DNA of 32,331 bases from an uncultured Saprospiraceae bacterium (GTDB taxonomy: Bacteria > Bacteroidota > Bacteroidia > Chitinophagales > Saprospiraceae), in NCBI GenBank assembly GCA_937139495.1, contig CAKZQC010000033.1:1-32331 (forward strand), written 5' to 3'. This document shows positions 17,168 to 24,033 of the stretch, in pieces (the stretch's first letter is position 1; each line of letters begins with the position of its first letter). The notes below the pieces were generated by a model. It was given only the letters and a program-made list of their open reading frames with translations, was not told the origin of the DNA and searched no databases. The position numbers and the translations under genes were made by a program.

Positions 17168-17255
17168 TTCTGATAATTTGAGTATTGCGATTTTTGTGAT
17201 TTTTTTAAGATAAAATCCGCTAAAAATCTCCATATTGACGACTTTTAGAGTCTGT

Positions 17256-19889
17256 CTAAGCATTCAACTGCTCTGCTACTATTTCTTGTGCTTTGAGTAG
17301 TGCCGCAGGAATACCCGCTGCATTTTTGCCACCAGCAGTTGCCAAGAAAGGTTGACCACCTCCGCCGCCTTGCACTTCTCTAGCAATACTTTTGATAATA
17401 TTGCCTGCATGAATGCCCAAGCCTACCGCTGATTTGGAAGCGGTGACCGTCAATAAAGCATTTCCTTTATTTTCTGCCCCTAACACGAGCACCAAATTAT
17501 CGAGTTCTTGTCCCAAGTCATTGCTCAACTGCTTGATGGCATCTTTGTTGACAATTTCAGTTGTCGCTGTAATCAAAGTAATCGCTCCTACCTTGATAGC
17601 TTTTTCTTTCAAGCTACCTTTTGCCAATTGAGCTTGCAGCACACCTATTTTTTCGGTTTCTTTCTTTAGCTTTTTGTTGGCTTCTTGCAAATCTTCGACT
17701 GCCTTCGTCAAGCTTTTGGGATTCTTGAATAGATTTTTGATTTCCGTCAACAAATTCAATTCTTCTTGTACATAATCCTCTGCTGCTTTTGCCGTCAAGG
17801 CTTCTATTCTACGAATACCTGTGGCGACCGATGTTTCGAGTATGATCTTGAATAGACCAATACTACCCGTAGCGGTTACGTGACAACCACCACAAAGCTC
17901 CTTCGAGTATTCATCATCAAAAGTAATGATACGTACTGTTTCGCCATACTTCTCGCCAAATAACATCATCGCACCAGACTCTTGTGCCTCTTCAATCGGC
18001 ACACTGCGCTGTTCTTTCAAGTTGATATTCGCTCTAATCTTGGCATTGACAATCGACTCAATCTCTTGAATTTGTGCAGCGGTTACCTTTTCATGATGCG
18101 AAAAGTCAAAACGTAATTTGTCGGCAGACACAAAAGAACCTTTTTGCTGAATATGCGTACCCAATACTTGACGTAAAGCAGCGTGTAGCAAGTGCGTAGC
18201 CGAGTGATTATTTTCGGTTAGCTTTCTTTTGGGGGTGTCAATCTGTGCCTTAACTTCACTATCTATATACGTTGGCAACTCTTCGAGCCAATGTATAATC
18301 AAGTTATTTTCTCTTTTGGTATCCAACACTTCTATTTGTTGAGCACCAAACCACAAGATGCCTGTATCACCTACTTGTCCACCACCTTCTGGATAAAAAG
18401 GCGTTTCGTTTAGCACTACTTGGTATTGTTTTTTGCCTTTCGCTTCTACTGTACGGTATTTTACCACTTGGGCAGTCGCCTCATTTTGGTCATACCCTAC
18501 AAAGTTAACACTTGGATCCTCTAGTAGCTCTACCCAATCTGAGGTGTCGGTAGCAGCATCATTTTGCGAGCGTTTTTTCTGCTCTAGCAATGCCGCTTTG
18601 AAAGCAGGCTTATCTACAGTCCAACCTTTTTCTTCTGCCAATAGCATCGTCAAGTCGAACGGAAAACCATACGTATCAAACAACAAGAACGCATCTTGTC
18701 CGCTTACTTCCTTATTGGTCACTTCTAGGTCGGCAAACAAGCCCAACCCACGCTCTAGCGTACGCAAGAACGCTTTTTCTTCTGCTTCTATCGTCTTCTG
18801 AATCAATTTCTCTTGAGCCTTCACTTCAGGGAATACACCCTTGAACAAATCGGCACAGATTGGCAGCAATTTATAAATAAAAGGCTCTTTGATATTCAGG
18901 AAACTGTAATAATAACGCACTGCTCTACGCAATACTCTACGCACGACATAGCCCGCTCCTGTATTGGACGGCATCTGTCCATCTGCCATCACCAAAGCTA
19001 CTGCTCTGATATGGTCAGCAATCACGCGCATCGCTATATCTGTGTACGCATCTTTGGCGTACGAGTTGGTATATTTTATACCTGAAGTTTGTTCTATTTT
19101 CTGAATATAGGTGCTGAATACATCGGTATCATAATTGGACGTTTTGCCTTGTAGCACCATACACAAACGCTCCAAGCCCATTCCCGTATCAATACATTTG
19201 CTAGCCAAAGGCACTAGCGAGCCATCAGCCAAACGATTGTACTGCATGAACACCAGATTCCAAATCTCAATGACTTGAGGGTGATCCATATTGACAAGTG
19301 TTTTGCCGTCGATAGCGTCTCTTTCTGCCTGTGGGCGAATATCCACATGGATTTCCGCACAAGGACCACAAGGACCTTGCGCCCCCATTTCCCAGAAGTT
19401 ATCTTTTTTGTCAAAAAGCAAAATGCGGTCAGCACTAATCCACTTTTTCCACATTTCGAGTGCTTCCAAATCAGCGGCTACACCATCTTTTTCGTCGCCT
19501 TCAAATATCGTGATATAGATTCTATCTTTATCTATTTTATAGACTTCCGTCAATAGCTCCCAAGCCCAAGCGATGGCTTCTTCCTTGAAGTAATCGCCAA
19601 ATGACCAGTTGCCCAACATCTCAAACATCGTTTGGTGGTAACTGTCCCGACCTACATCTTCCAAGTCGTTGTGCTTGCCCGATACACGGAGGCACTTTTG
19701 CGTGTCGGCAATACGAGTAGCCGAAGGCTGCTCATTGCCCAAAAAATAATCTTTGAATTGTGCCATACCTGAGTTGATAAACATCAAAGTAGGGTCATTC
19801 TGATTGACAATCGGTGCCGCTGGCACTATTTTATGTCCTTTTCCTTCAAAAAAATCGAGGAATTGCTGGCGTATTTCGTTTACCGTCAT
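17256..19889 (-). CDS. alaS: Alanine--tRNA ligase
   Basis: This 877-residue class II synthetase charges tRNA-Ala and hydrolyses mischarged Ser- or Gly-tRNA-Ala. The N-terminal catalytic domain starts with MTVNEIRQQFLDFFEGKGH and has the class II motifs around LMFINSGMAQFKDYFLG and NWSFGDYFKEE. The editing domain zinc motif is split into HSATH and the later CGGCH. The C-Ala domain ends with GGGGGQPFLATAGG. Length and domain order are normal and the gene appears intact. Its terminator lies about 90 bases downstream. Confidence 0.98.
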   Translation of the reverse strand: MTVNEIRQQFLDFFEGKGHKIVPAAPIVNQNDPTLMFINSGMAQFKDYFLGNEQPSATRIADTQKCLRVSGKHNDLEDVGRDSYHQTMFEMLGNWSFGDYFKEEAIAWAWELLTEVYKIDKDRIYITIFEGDEKDGVAADLEALEMWKKWISADRILLFDKKDNFWEMGAQGPCGPCAEIHVDIRPQAERDAIDGKTLVNMDHPQVIEIWNLVFMQYNRLADGSLVPLASKCIDTGMGLERLCMVLQGKTSNYDTDVFSTYIQKIEQTSGIKYTNSYAKDAYTDIAMRVIADHIRAVALVMADGQMPSNTGAGYVVRRVLRRAVRYYYSFLNIKEPFIYKLLPICADLFKGVFPEVKAQEKLIQKTIEAEEKAFLRTLERGLGLFADLEVTNKEVSGQDAFLLFDTYGFPFDLTMLLAEEKGWTVDKPAFKAALLEQKKRSQNDAATDTSDWVELLEDPSVNFVGYDQNEATAQVVKYRTVEAKGKKQYQVVLNETPFYPEGGGQVGDTGILWFGAQQIEVLDTKRENNLIIHWLEELPTYIDSEVKAQIDTPKRKLTENNHSATHLLHAALRQVLGTHIQQKGSFVSADKLRFDFSHHEKVTAAQIQEIESIVNAKIRANINLKEQRSVPIEEAQESGAMMLFGEKYGETVRIITFDDEYSKELCGGCHVTATGSIGLFKIILETSVATGIRRIEALTAKAAEDYVQEELNLLTEIKNLFKNPKSLTKAVEDLQEANKKLKKETEKIGVLQAQLAKGSLKEKAIKVGAITLITATTEIVNKDAIKQLSNDLGQELDNLVLVLGAENKGNALLTVTASKSAVGLGIHAGNIIKSIAREVQGGGGGQPFLATAGGKNAAGIPAALLKAQEIVAEQLNA

Positions 19890-19954
19890 GGTTTATTTCA
19901 AATTTTAGCTGCTAATATACAGAATATTGTAGGGTATTGCAATAGCTGGGCTAC

Positions 19955-19989
19955 AAAAAAAAGCCTTGCTGCTCCCGAGGAACAGCAAG
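19955..19989 (-). terminator. Intrinsic terminator of the thioredoxin-SPOR gene
   Basis: On the minus strand a 7-bp GC-rich stem (19983-19989 with 19965-19971) is followed, after GC, by eight U (19962-19955). It lies 41 bases past the stop codon of the thioredoxin-SPOR gene and before the alaS start. Confidence 0.8.
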
Positions 19990-20029
19990 ACCTAGTATAA
20001 GGTATTGGTAAGATTGGATAATCTAATTT

Positions 20030-20914
20030 TTACCCCAAGTATTTCAAATCTTTAATCAGACCATCTTGTCCGTTCTGACGCAGTACATTTCTAAAGTTGA
20101 ATGCCGTATTTTTATCAGCAAACGTACCTAGAATCAATTTGTAAACCGTAGAACCATTGTGCGTATCCACGTGCACGATTGTTTTTTGTTTGTATTTCTG
20201 CTTGAACGTGCTGGCTTGTTCGAGTACCAGCTCATAATTGCTAAATACGCCTACCTGCACCCCATAATCTTTCGATGCGATTTTGGTAATCGTCATTTCG
20301 TAGAGTCCCTTGCCTTGTGGCTTCGTTACCGCAGCCACATCTGTCCCCATGAAACTACCATCTGTAGTAGTTTTGGTCGCATAAGGACTCGGAGCAGTGT
20401 TGACTTTCGTAGAGCTGTTGGTGGTCACCACGGCATCAGGTTTAGTCATTGGCACATCAGCCGAAACAGGCGCTTTGGTGTCTTCGACTGCTACCGTTTC
20501 GCTTTTGGCATCATCAAACTCTTTGATCAAGTCGCTTGCCGATTGGTAGCCTACTATTTTTTTGACCAATTTGCCTTTTTCATCAAAAATAAGCATGGTT
20601 GGCAGTGCTTCCACTTCGTACTGCTGTGACCACATCACGCCATCAAAATCTTGTACATCGACTCGTAGTGCGACTACATTTTGGTCAATATAGTTTGCCA
20701 ATTGGCTACTCATATAAGTACTTTGATCCATATTGCGACAAGTCGCACAATAACTGGCATCAAAATCTACAAAATAGAGTTTACCTTCTGCAAAGGCTTT
20801 GTTTTTGGCGGTGTCCCAATCAGCAGCCATGAATTGAACTGCGGTATTGCCACGAAATGCCATAATAGTTAGAGCCATCAAAAAGATAGCCCCTAATAGG
20901 AGTTGCTTTTTCAT
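20030..20914 (-). CDS. Exported thioredoxin-fold / SPOR fusion protein
   Basis: This 294-residue protein joins three parts. An N-terminal signal peptide or membrane anchor covers residues 1-27. A thioredoxin-like domain covers about 28-150, with the redox motif C56-A-T-C59 and the cis-proline stretch EALPTMLIF. After a Ser/Thr/Pro/Ala-rich linker, a SPOR-like domain occupies about 220-294 (YGVQVGVFSNYE, then YKLILGTFADKNTA). SPOR domains bind denuded peptidoglycan, so the redox domain could be tethered to the cell wall or division site in the periplasm (inference). I start at ATG 20914 (MKKQLLLG), because the longer frame from 20995 adds 27 residues ahead of a normal signal peptide. Confidence 0.82.
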   Translation of the reverse strand: MKKQLLLGAIFLMALTIMAFRGNTAVQFMAADWDTAKNKAFAEGKLYFVDFDASYCATCRNMDQSTYMSSQLANYIDQNVVALRVDVQDFDGVMWSQQYEVEALPTMLIFDEKGKLVKKIVGYQSASDLIKEFDDAKSETVAVEDTKAPVSADVPMTKPDAVVTTNSSTKVNTAPSPYATKTTTDGSFMGTDVAAVTKPQGKGLYEMTITKIASKDYGVQVGVFSNYELVLEQASTFKQKYKQKTIVHVDTHNGSTVYKLILGTFADKNTAFNFRNVLRQNGQDGLIKDLKYLG

Positions 20915-20973
20915 TGTATATAGTTGGTTAAGTTTTGAGAACAGCAATATAGGCTTTTTTGATACAAAAAGCC

Positions 20974-21009
20974 AAAAAGCCTTCCCAAATATCATGGAGA
21001 AGGCTTTTT
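20974..21009. terminator. Intrinsic terminator of the PfkB-family gene
   Basis: An 11-bp inverted repeat (20974-20984 with 20999-21009) carries A-rich left and T-rich right flanks, so it can act in both directions. It lies 27 bases past the stop codon of the minus-strand kinase gene. Confidence 0.8.
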
Positions 21010-21036
21010 GTAATACAAAAAAGAAATCTGTATTGT

Positions 21037-21951
21037 TTATTTTTCGATGGTCATCAAGTCCAAAAATTCTTGAATACGTCCTTCTACAGTCGCTTCGTCC
21101 AATGTTTTTAGGCGATTAGGACCAAACTCTTCTACACAGAAAGAAGCAATAGCTGAACCATACACCAACGCACGCTTCATGTTATTGAAAGAGAAATCAC
21201 CTGTTTTGGCTAGATAGCCAATAAATCCACCAGCAAAAGTATCACCAGCACCTGTTGGGTCAAACACGACTTCCAATGGCATAGCAGGTACATAGAACAT
21301 ACCATCATCATGGAACAACAAAGCACCATGCTCTCCTTTTTTGATAATCAAATACTTAGGACCCATTTTGCGAATCACTTTAGCAGCGGTCACCAACGAG
21401 TATTCTCCCGACAATTGACGCGCTTCTTCATCATTGATAGTCAATACATCTACTTTGGTCAATACCTCTTTGAGCTCGTCCATGGCTATATCCATCCAGA
21501 AGTTCATCGTATCCATTACGACTAGCTTAGGGCGGTTAGCCAATTGCTTGACAACACTCATCTGTACTGCTGGAGCGAAATTGCCCAACATAAGGTAATC
21601 TACATTCTTGCAGCTCTCTGGCAATACTGGACTATAGTTCTCCAATACATTTAGCTCTGTAGCCAAGGTATCTCTAGAGTTCATATTAGAATGGTAGCGA
21701 CCTGCCCAAAAGAAAGACTTTTCGCCTTTTTTGAGTTCCAATGCTTCCATATCTACACCTCTATCTTGTAACAATTGTAGTTCTGGCTGAGGAAAATCCT
21801 CTCCAATAACAGATACCAATTTAATATCCTTGTAGAACATGGAACTCGCCCAAGCAATATAAGTACCTGCCCCACCTATAATTCTGTCTGCTTTGCCAAA
21901 AGGGGTCTCTATGGTATCAAACGCAACGGTACCCAATACTAATAAACTCAT
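21037..21951 (-). CDS. PfkB-family carbohydrate/nucleoside kinase
   Basis: This 304-residue protein belongs to the ribokinase/PfkB superfamily, which phosphorylates sugars or nucleosides with ATP. The N-terminal glycine motif is at IIGGAGTYIAWA (residues 24-35). The anion-hole and catalytic motif DPTGAGD is at 231-237, with D237 as the catalytic base. The middle has the usual alternating fold (MDTMNFWMD, TINDEEARQLSG). The substrate cannot be read from the sequence. The gene has its own terminator, and about 120 bases separate it from the thioredoxin-SPOR gene on the same strand. Confidence 0.9.
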   Translation of the reverse strand: MSLLVLGTVAFDTIETPFGKADRIIGGAGTYIAWASSMFYKDIKLVSVIGEDFPQPELQLLQDRGVDMEALELKKGEKSFFWAGRYHSNMNSRDTLATELNVLENYSPVLPESCKNVDYLMLGNFAPAVQMSVVKQLANRPKLVVMDTMNFWMDIAMDELKEVLTKVDVLTINDEEARQLSGEYSLVTAAKVIRKMGPKYLIIKKGEHGALLFHDDGMFYVPAMPLEVVFDPTGAGDTFAGGFIGYLAKTGDFSFNNMKRALVYGSAIASFCVEEFGPNRLKTLDEATVEGRIQEFLDLMTIEK

Positions 21952-22211
21952 ACTGTTCTTATTTTTTTATGTTTTTTGAATCAACCAAATATTTTTTGTC
22001 ACTTTTTTTTTAGCGGCTTTTATTCCTAAAAGTCCCTAAAAAAGCGGCTTTGACGACTCATTTTGGTTATTGTAAGGGCAAAAATAGCATTATTGCATCA
22101 AAAAAGATGCAAAAGATTAGGTAAAAATAGAAAAATACTGCATCTTGTGGTCAGCAAAGAAAAACAGGGAATAAGGCTTTTGAAAAAAAGTTATTTTTTT
22201 TCCTCAGAAAT

Positions 22212-22241
22212 TTGGAATTTAAAAAACTTGTCGTATATTTG
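22212..22241 (+). promoter_or_regulatory. Promoter of tRNA-Asn
   Basis: TTG (22212-22214), exactly 19 bases, then TATATTTG (22234-22241) is a perfect match to the Bacteroidota consensus. The predicted start near 22248 lies about 14 bases before the mature tRNA. Confidence 0.8.
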
Positions 22242-22261
22242 CATCGCTCTATAAGAGAAAC

Positions 22262-22335
22262 GTCTCCATAGCTCAGCTGGTTAGAGCATCTGACTGTTAA
22301 TCAGAGGGTCGTAGGTTCGAGTCCTACTGGGGACG
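22262..22335 (+). tRNA. tRNA-Asn (anticodon GTT)
   Basis: A full cloverleaf can be drawn. The 7-bp acceptor stem pairs 22262-22268 with 22328-22334 (one T-G pair). The D-stem pairs 22271-22274 with 22284-22287. The anticodon stem is 22289-22293 with 22301-22305, with loop CTGTTAA and anticodon GTT at 22296-22298. The T-arm is 22311-22327 and the discriminator is G22335. CCA is not encoded. A strong hairpin terminator follows at once. Confidence 0.97.
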
Positions 22336-22337
22336 CA

Positions 22338-22376
22338 AAAAAGGGTTTATCAGACATACTTGATAAATCCTTTTTT
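22338..22376 (+). terminator. Intrinsic terminator of tRNA-Asn
   Basis: A 15-bp inverted repeat (22338-22352 with 22361-22375, one G-T pair) with an 8-base loop ends in a run of six T (22371-22376). It starts three bases after the mature 3' end. Confidence 0.9.
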
Positions 22377-22391
22377 ATCTTTAAACAAGAT

Positions 22392-22418
22392 AGGTAGTTA
22401 TTAATACTACCTCCTTTT
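22392..22418 (+). promoter_or_regulatory. rpsU leader hairpin with anti-Shine-Dalgarno-like sequence
   Basis: A 7-bp inverted repeat AGGTAGT / ACTACCT (22392-22398 and 22406-22412, 7-base loop) lies 44 bases before the rpsU ATG. Its right arm runs into ACCTCCTTTT (22409-22418), which copies the anti-Shine-Dalgarno end of 16S rRNA. No AGGAGG-like sequence precedes the rpsU start. Confidence 0.4.
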
Positions 22419-22456
22419 ATATATTATACACATTTATTTTAATACAAAAACCTAGT

Positions 22457-22654
22457 ATGCTAGTAATTAACGTAAAAGATGGTGAATCTATCGACAAAGC
22501 CTTAAGAAGGTACAAGAACAAACACAAAAAAGTGCAGTTGACTAAAGAATTGCGAAGACGCAAACACTTTACGAAACCATCTGTAGAACGTAGAGTAGAA
22601 ATACTAAAAGCGGAATACAAAGCAGAGAAAGAAAGAAATGGAGAAATCAAGTAA
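22457..22654 (+). CDS. rpsU: 30S ribosomal protein bS21
   Basis: This 65-residue basic protein matches bS21 in length and sequence (VKDGESIDKALRRYK, then RRRKHFTKPSVERR). bS21 sits next to the 3' end of 16S rRNA on the small subunit. In Bacteroidota it helps hide the anti-Shine-Dalgarno sequence, which explains weak use of Shine-Dalgarno sites in this phylum. The start codon has no upstream Shine-Dalgarno site, while an anti-Shine-Dalgarno-like element is present in the leader. The gene lies 121 bases after tRNA-Asn and 80 bases past its terminator. Confidence 0.96.
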   Translation: MLVINVKDGESIDKALRRYKNKHKKVQLTKELRRRKHFTKPSVERRVEILKAEYKAEKERNGEIK

Positions 22655-22766
22655 ATAAAACACTAAGGAGCTTTTGTCTTGTATAAGACAACTCGCATTC
22701 AAGGTATTTTATTTGTTTTATAATATATAGTTGGTGGCATAAGGAGTGCTACTTACCGAAACATAG

Positions 22767-22807
22767 GCGTTTCAAAGGATTTAAAATCTTTTGAAACGCT
22801 TTTTTTT
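22767..22807 (+). terminator. Intrinsic terminator downstream of rpsU
   Basis: A 14-bp stem (22767-22780 with 22786-22799, one G-T pair) with a 5-base loop is followed by eight T (22800-22807). It lies about 110 bases past rpsU, so the rpsU transcript would carry a sizeable 3' untranslated part, or a small RNA may end here. Confidence 0.88.
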
Positions 22808-22868
22808 GGTAGTGCCACCCTTTTCAAGAAATATTTTGGGGTTTGTAAGAATAAGAACAAAATATTGT

Positions 22869-22898
22869 TTGCTTTTTCGATTAAATATTCTTAACTTG
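22869..22898 (+). promoter_or_regulatory. Possible promoter for the 331-aa/962-aa gene pair
   Basis: TTG (22869-22871), 19 bases, then TTAACTTG (22891-22898) has the correct spacing but two mismatches to TAnnTTTG. It would give a 5' leader of about 90 bases. Confidence 0.35.
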
Positions 22899-22997
22899 TT
22901 GGGTCTTTTTATCTGAAGTAGATTTTAATTAAGAGATACTTTTTTTATGAGATAGAAATACATTGATATAAACAAACTCACTAAATTATAAATAATT

Positions 22998-23993
22998 ATG
23001 TTCAAATGTAAAGTAGACTTCAACGCCTTCGACAAGAAAAATGACAAGGTAACGAACCTCGACGCTAAGTCCGTGAAAACGTTGACCAAAGGAGGCATCA
23101 AGAAATTGACTAAAAACGAAGGGGCAACCACTCCCTTTCACCTTATTGTAGATTACTTTGAAGACGAAAACGGAAAAGTATTAGGTAGTTTCTTGAGCTT
23201 GGGACTCAACAAAAAGTTGACTAAGCATTTTGAACAAGTAGAATTAAAATCTGGCAAATTGGACAAAAGTATGTCCAAAAGCCCTAAGCATGCTGCTACA
23301 GGTGAGGCGTTTATCAAAACGGTTGACGGTCAGAAAATTGTACACATCGTACCTGCTGATGGCTGTAAAATACCAAAAGGGCAATGGCCTAAAATCCTAA
23401 AAAGCCTTAAAGGGTCTTTAGCTGGACTCAAAGCTGTGGTTGTATTGGGTGGCGTATCAGTTGGAGAGCAAGAAAACACTAATTCAACGGAAGCAACAGC
23501 AAATAAGCCAGCAGAAACAGCTGCTGATGCGACTAGCATTAATCTGAAAGATTTAATTGTTAATGCCGCCAACTTGGTCAAAAGTGAAGCAAAGAAATTG
23601 GCTGCAAACGTTAAGCAAAAATCAGTAACCGCTACTGACCAAACAAGTGCGGACAATATCCTGAACCAGTTCAAGGAGTTGGAACAAGCGTTTGTGAGTG
23701 CTAGTGACGAAGCTAAGGCTAAATTGCAGGGCAATTATGACAAAATCATTCAGTATGTCCCTCAAATACAAAAAATACAGGCGGCTATACAGAAAGCATT
23801 AAGTGAAGCTGTTGAAGGACAACCTTCTGCTGAAGCAGATAATTTGGCTAAAGAACTAGAAGCACTACTCAAAAAAGCACAGCAAGACGTCAAAGCATTT
23901 GATGGCAAATTTGCTGGTGCCAAAGATGCTATGGAGCAAGCTCCTGCTAGTACTGCCCCATCGGGTGCTTCTCTAGTAAACGAATTATTCTAA
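22998..23993 (+). CDS. Unrecognised lysine/alanine-rich protein, first gene of a pair
   Basis: I do not recognise this 331-residue protein. It has two parts. Residues 1-155 look like a compact globular domain with alternating beta and helix (FHLIVDYFEDENGKVLGSFLSLG, then KIVHIVPADGCKIPKGQWPKIL). A Thr/Glu/Ala/Asn-rich linker near 158-182 leads to a C-terminal half (183-331) of predicted amphipathic helices, probably coiled coil, ending in a short Pro/Ser/Ala tail. There is no signal peptide, lipobox or transmembrane segment, so it is made as a soluble cytoplasmic protein. It lies 40 bases upstream of the repeat-protein gene and is probably co-transcribed with it. Base composition is like the neighbours. 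Function unknown. Confidence 0.8.
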   Translation: MFKCKVDFNAFDKKNDKVTNLDAKSVKTLTKGGIKKLTKNEGATTPFHLIVDYFEDENGKVLGSFLSLGLNKKLTKHFEQVELKSGKLDKSMSKSPKHAATGEAFIKTVDGQKIVHIVPADGCKIPKGQWPKILKSLKGSLAGLKAVVVLGGVSVGEQENTNSTEATANKPAETAADATSINLKDLIVNAANLVKSEAKKLAANVKQKSVTATDQTSADNILNQFKELEQAFVSASDEAKAKLQGNYDKIIQYVPQIQKIQAAIQKALSEAVEGQPSAEADNLAKELEALLKKAQQDVKAFDGKFAGAKDAMEQAPASTAPSGASLVNELF

Positions 23994-24033
23994 TCTCTTT
24001 TTCTCTGACAAACCTCCTATAACTATATATACT

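Larger units (their letters stand above)
16854..17255. other. Intergenic region between secreted-protein gene and alaS
   Basis: This 402-base stretch has no plausible gene. It contains the promoter at 16896-16925, a short palindrome CCTAGC-CC-GCTAGG at 17030-17043, and the alaS terminator at 17131-17167. I see no other structure. Confidence 0.5.
22655..22997. other. Intergenic region after rpsU
   Basis: This 343-base region contains no plausible gene. It includes a small hairpin (TTGTCTT with AAGACAA, 22674-22691) without a T-run, the strong terminator at 22767-22807, and a promoter-like pair at 22869-22898. The AT-rich part from about 22900 to 22997 is the leader of the next gene. Confidence 0.5.

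Noticed and set aside
16386..20832. Several plus-strand open frames inside gldF-alaS-thioredoxin-SPOR genes
   Set aside because: All lie antisense to clearly conserved genes and have no domain resemblance.
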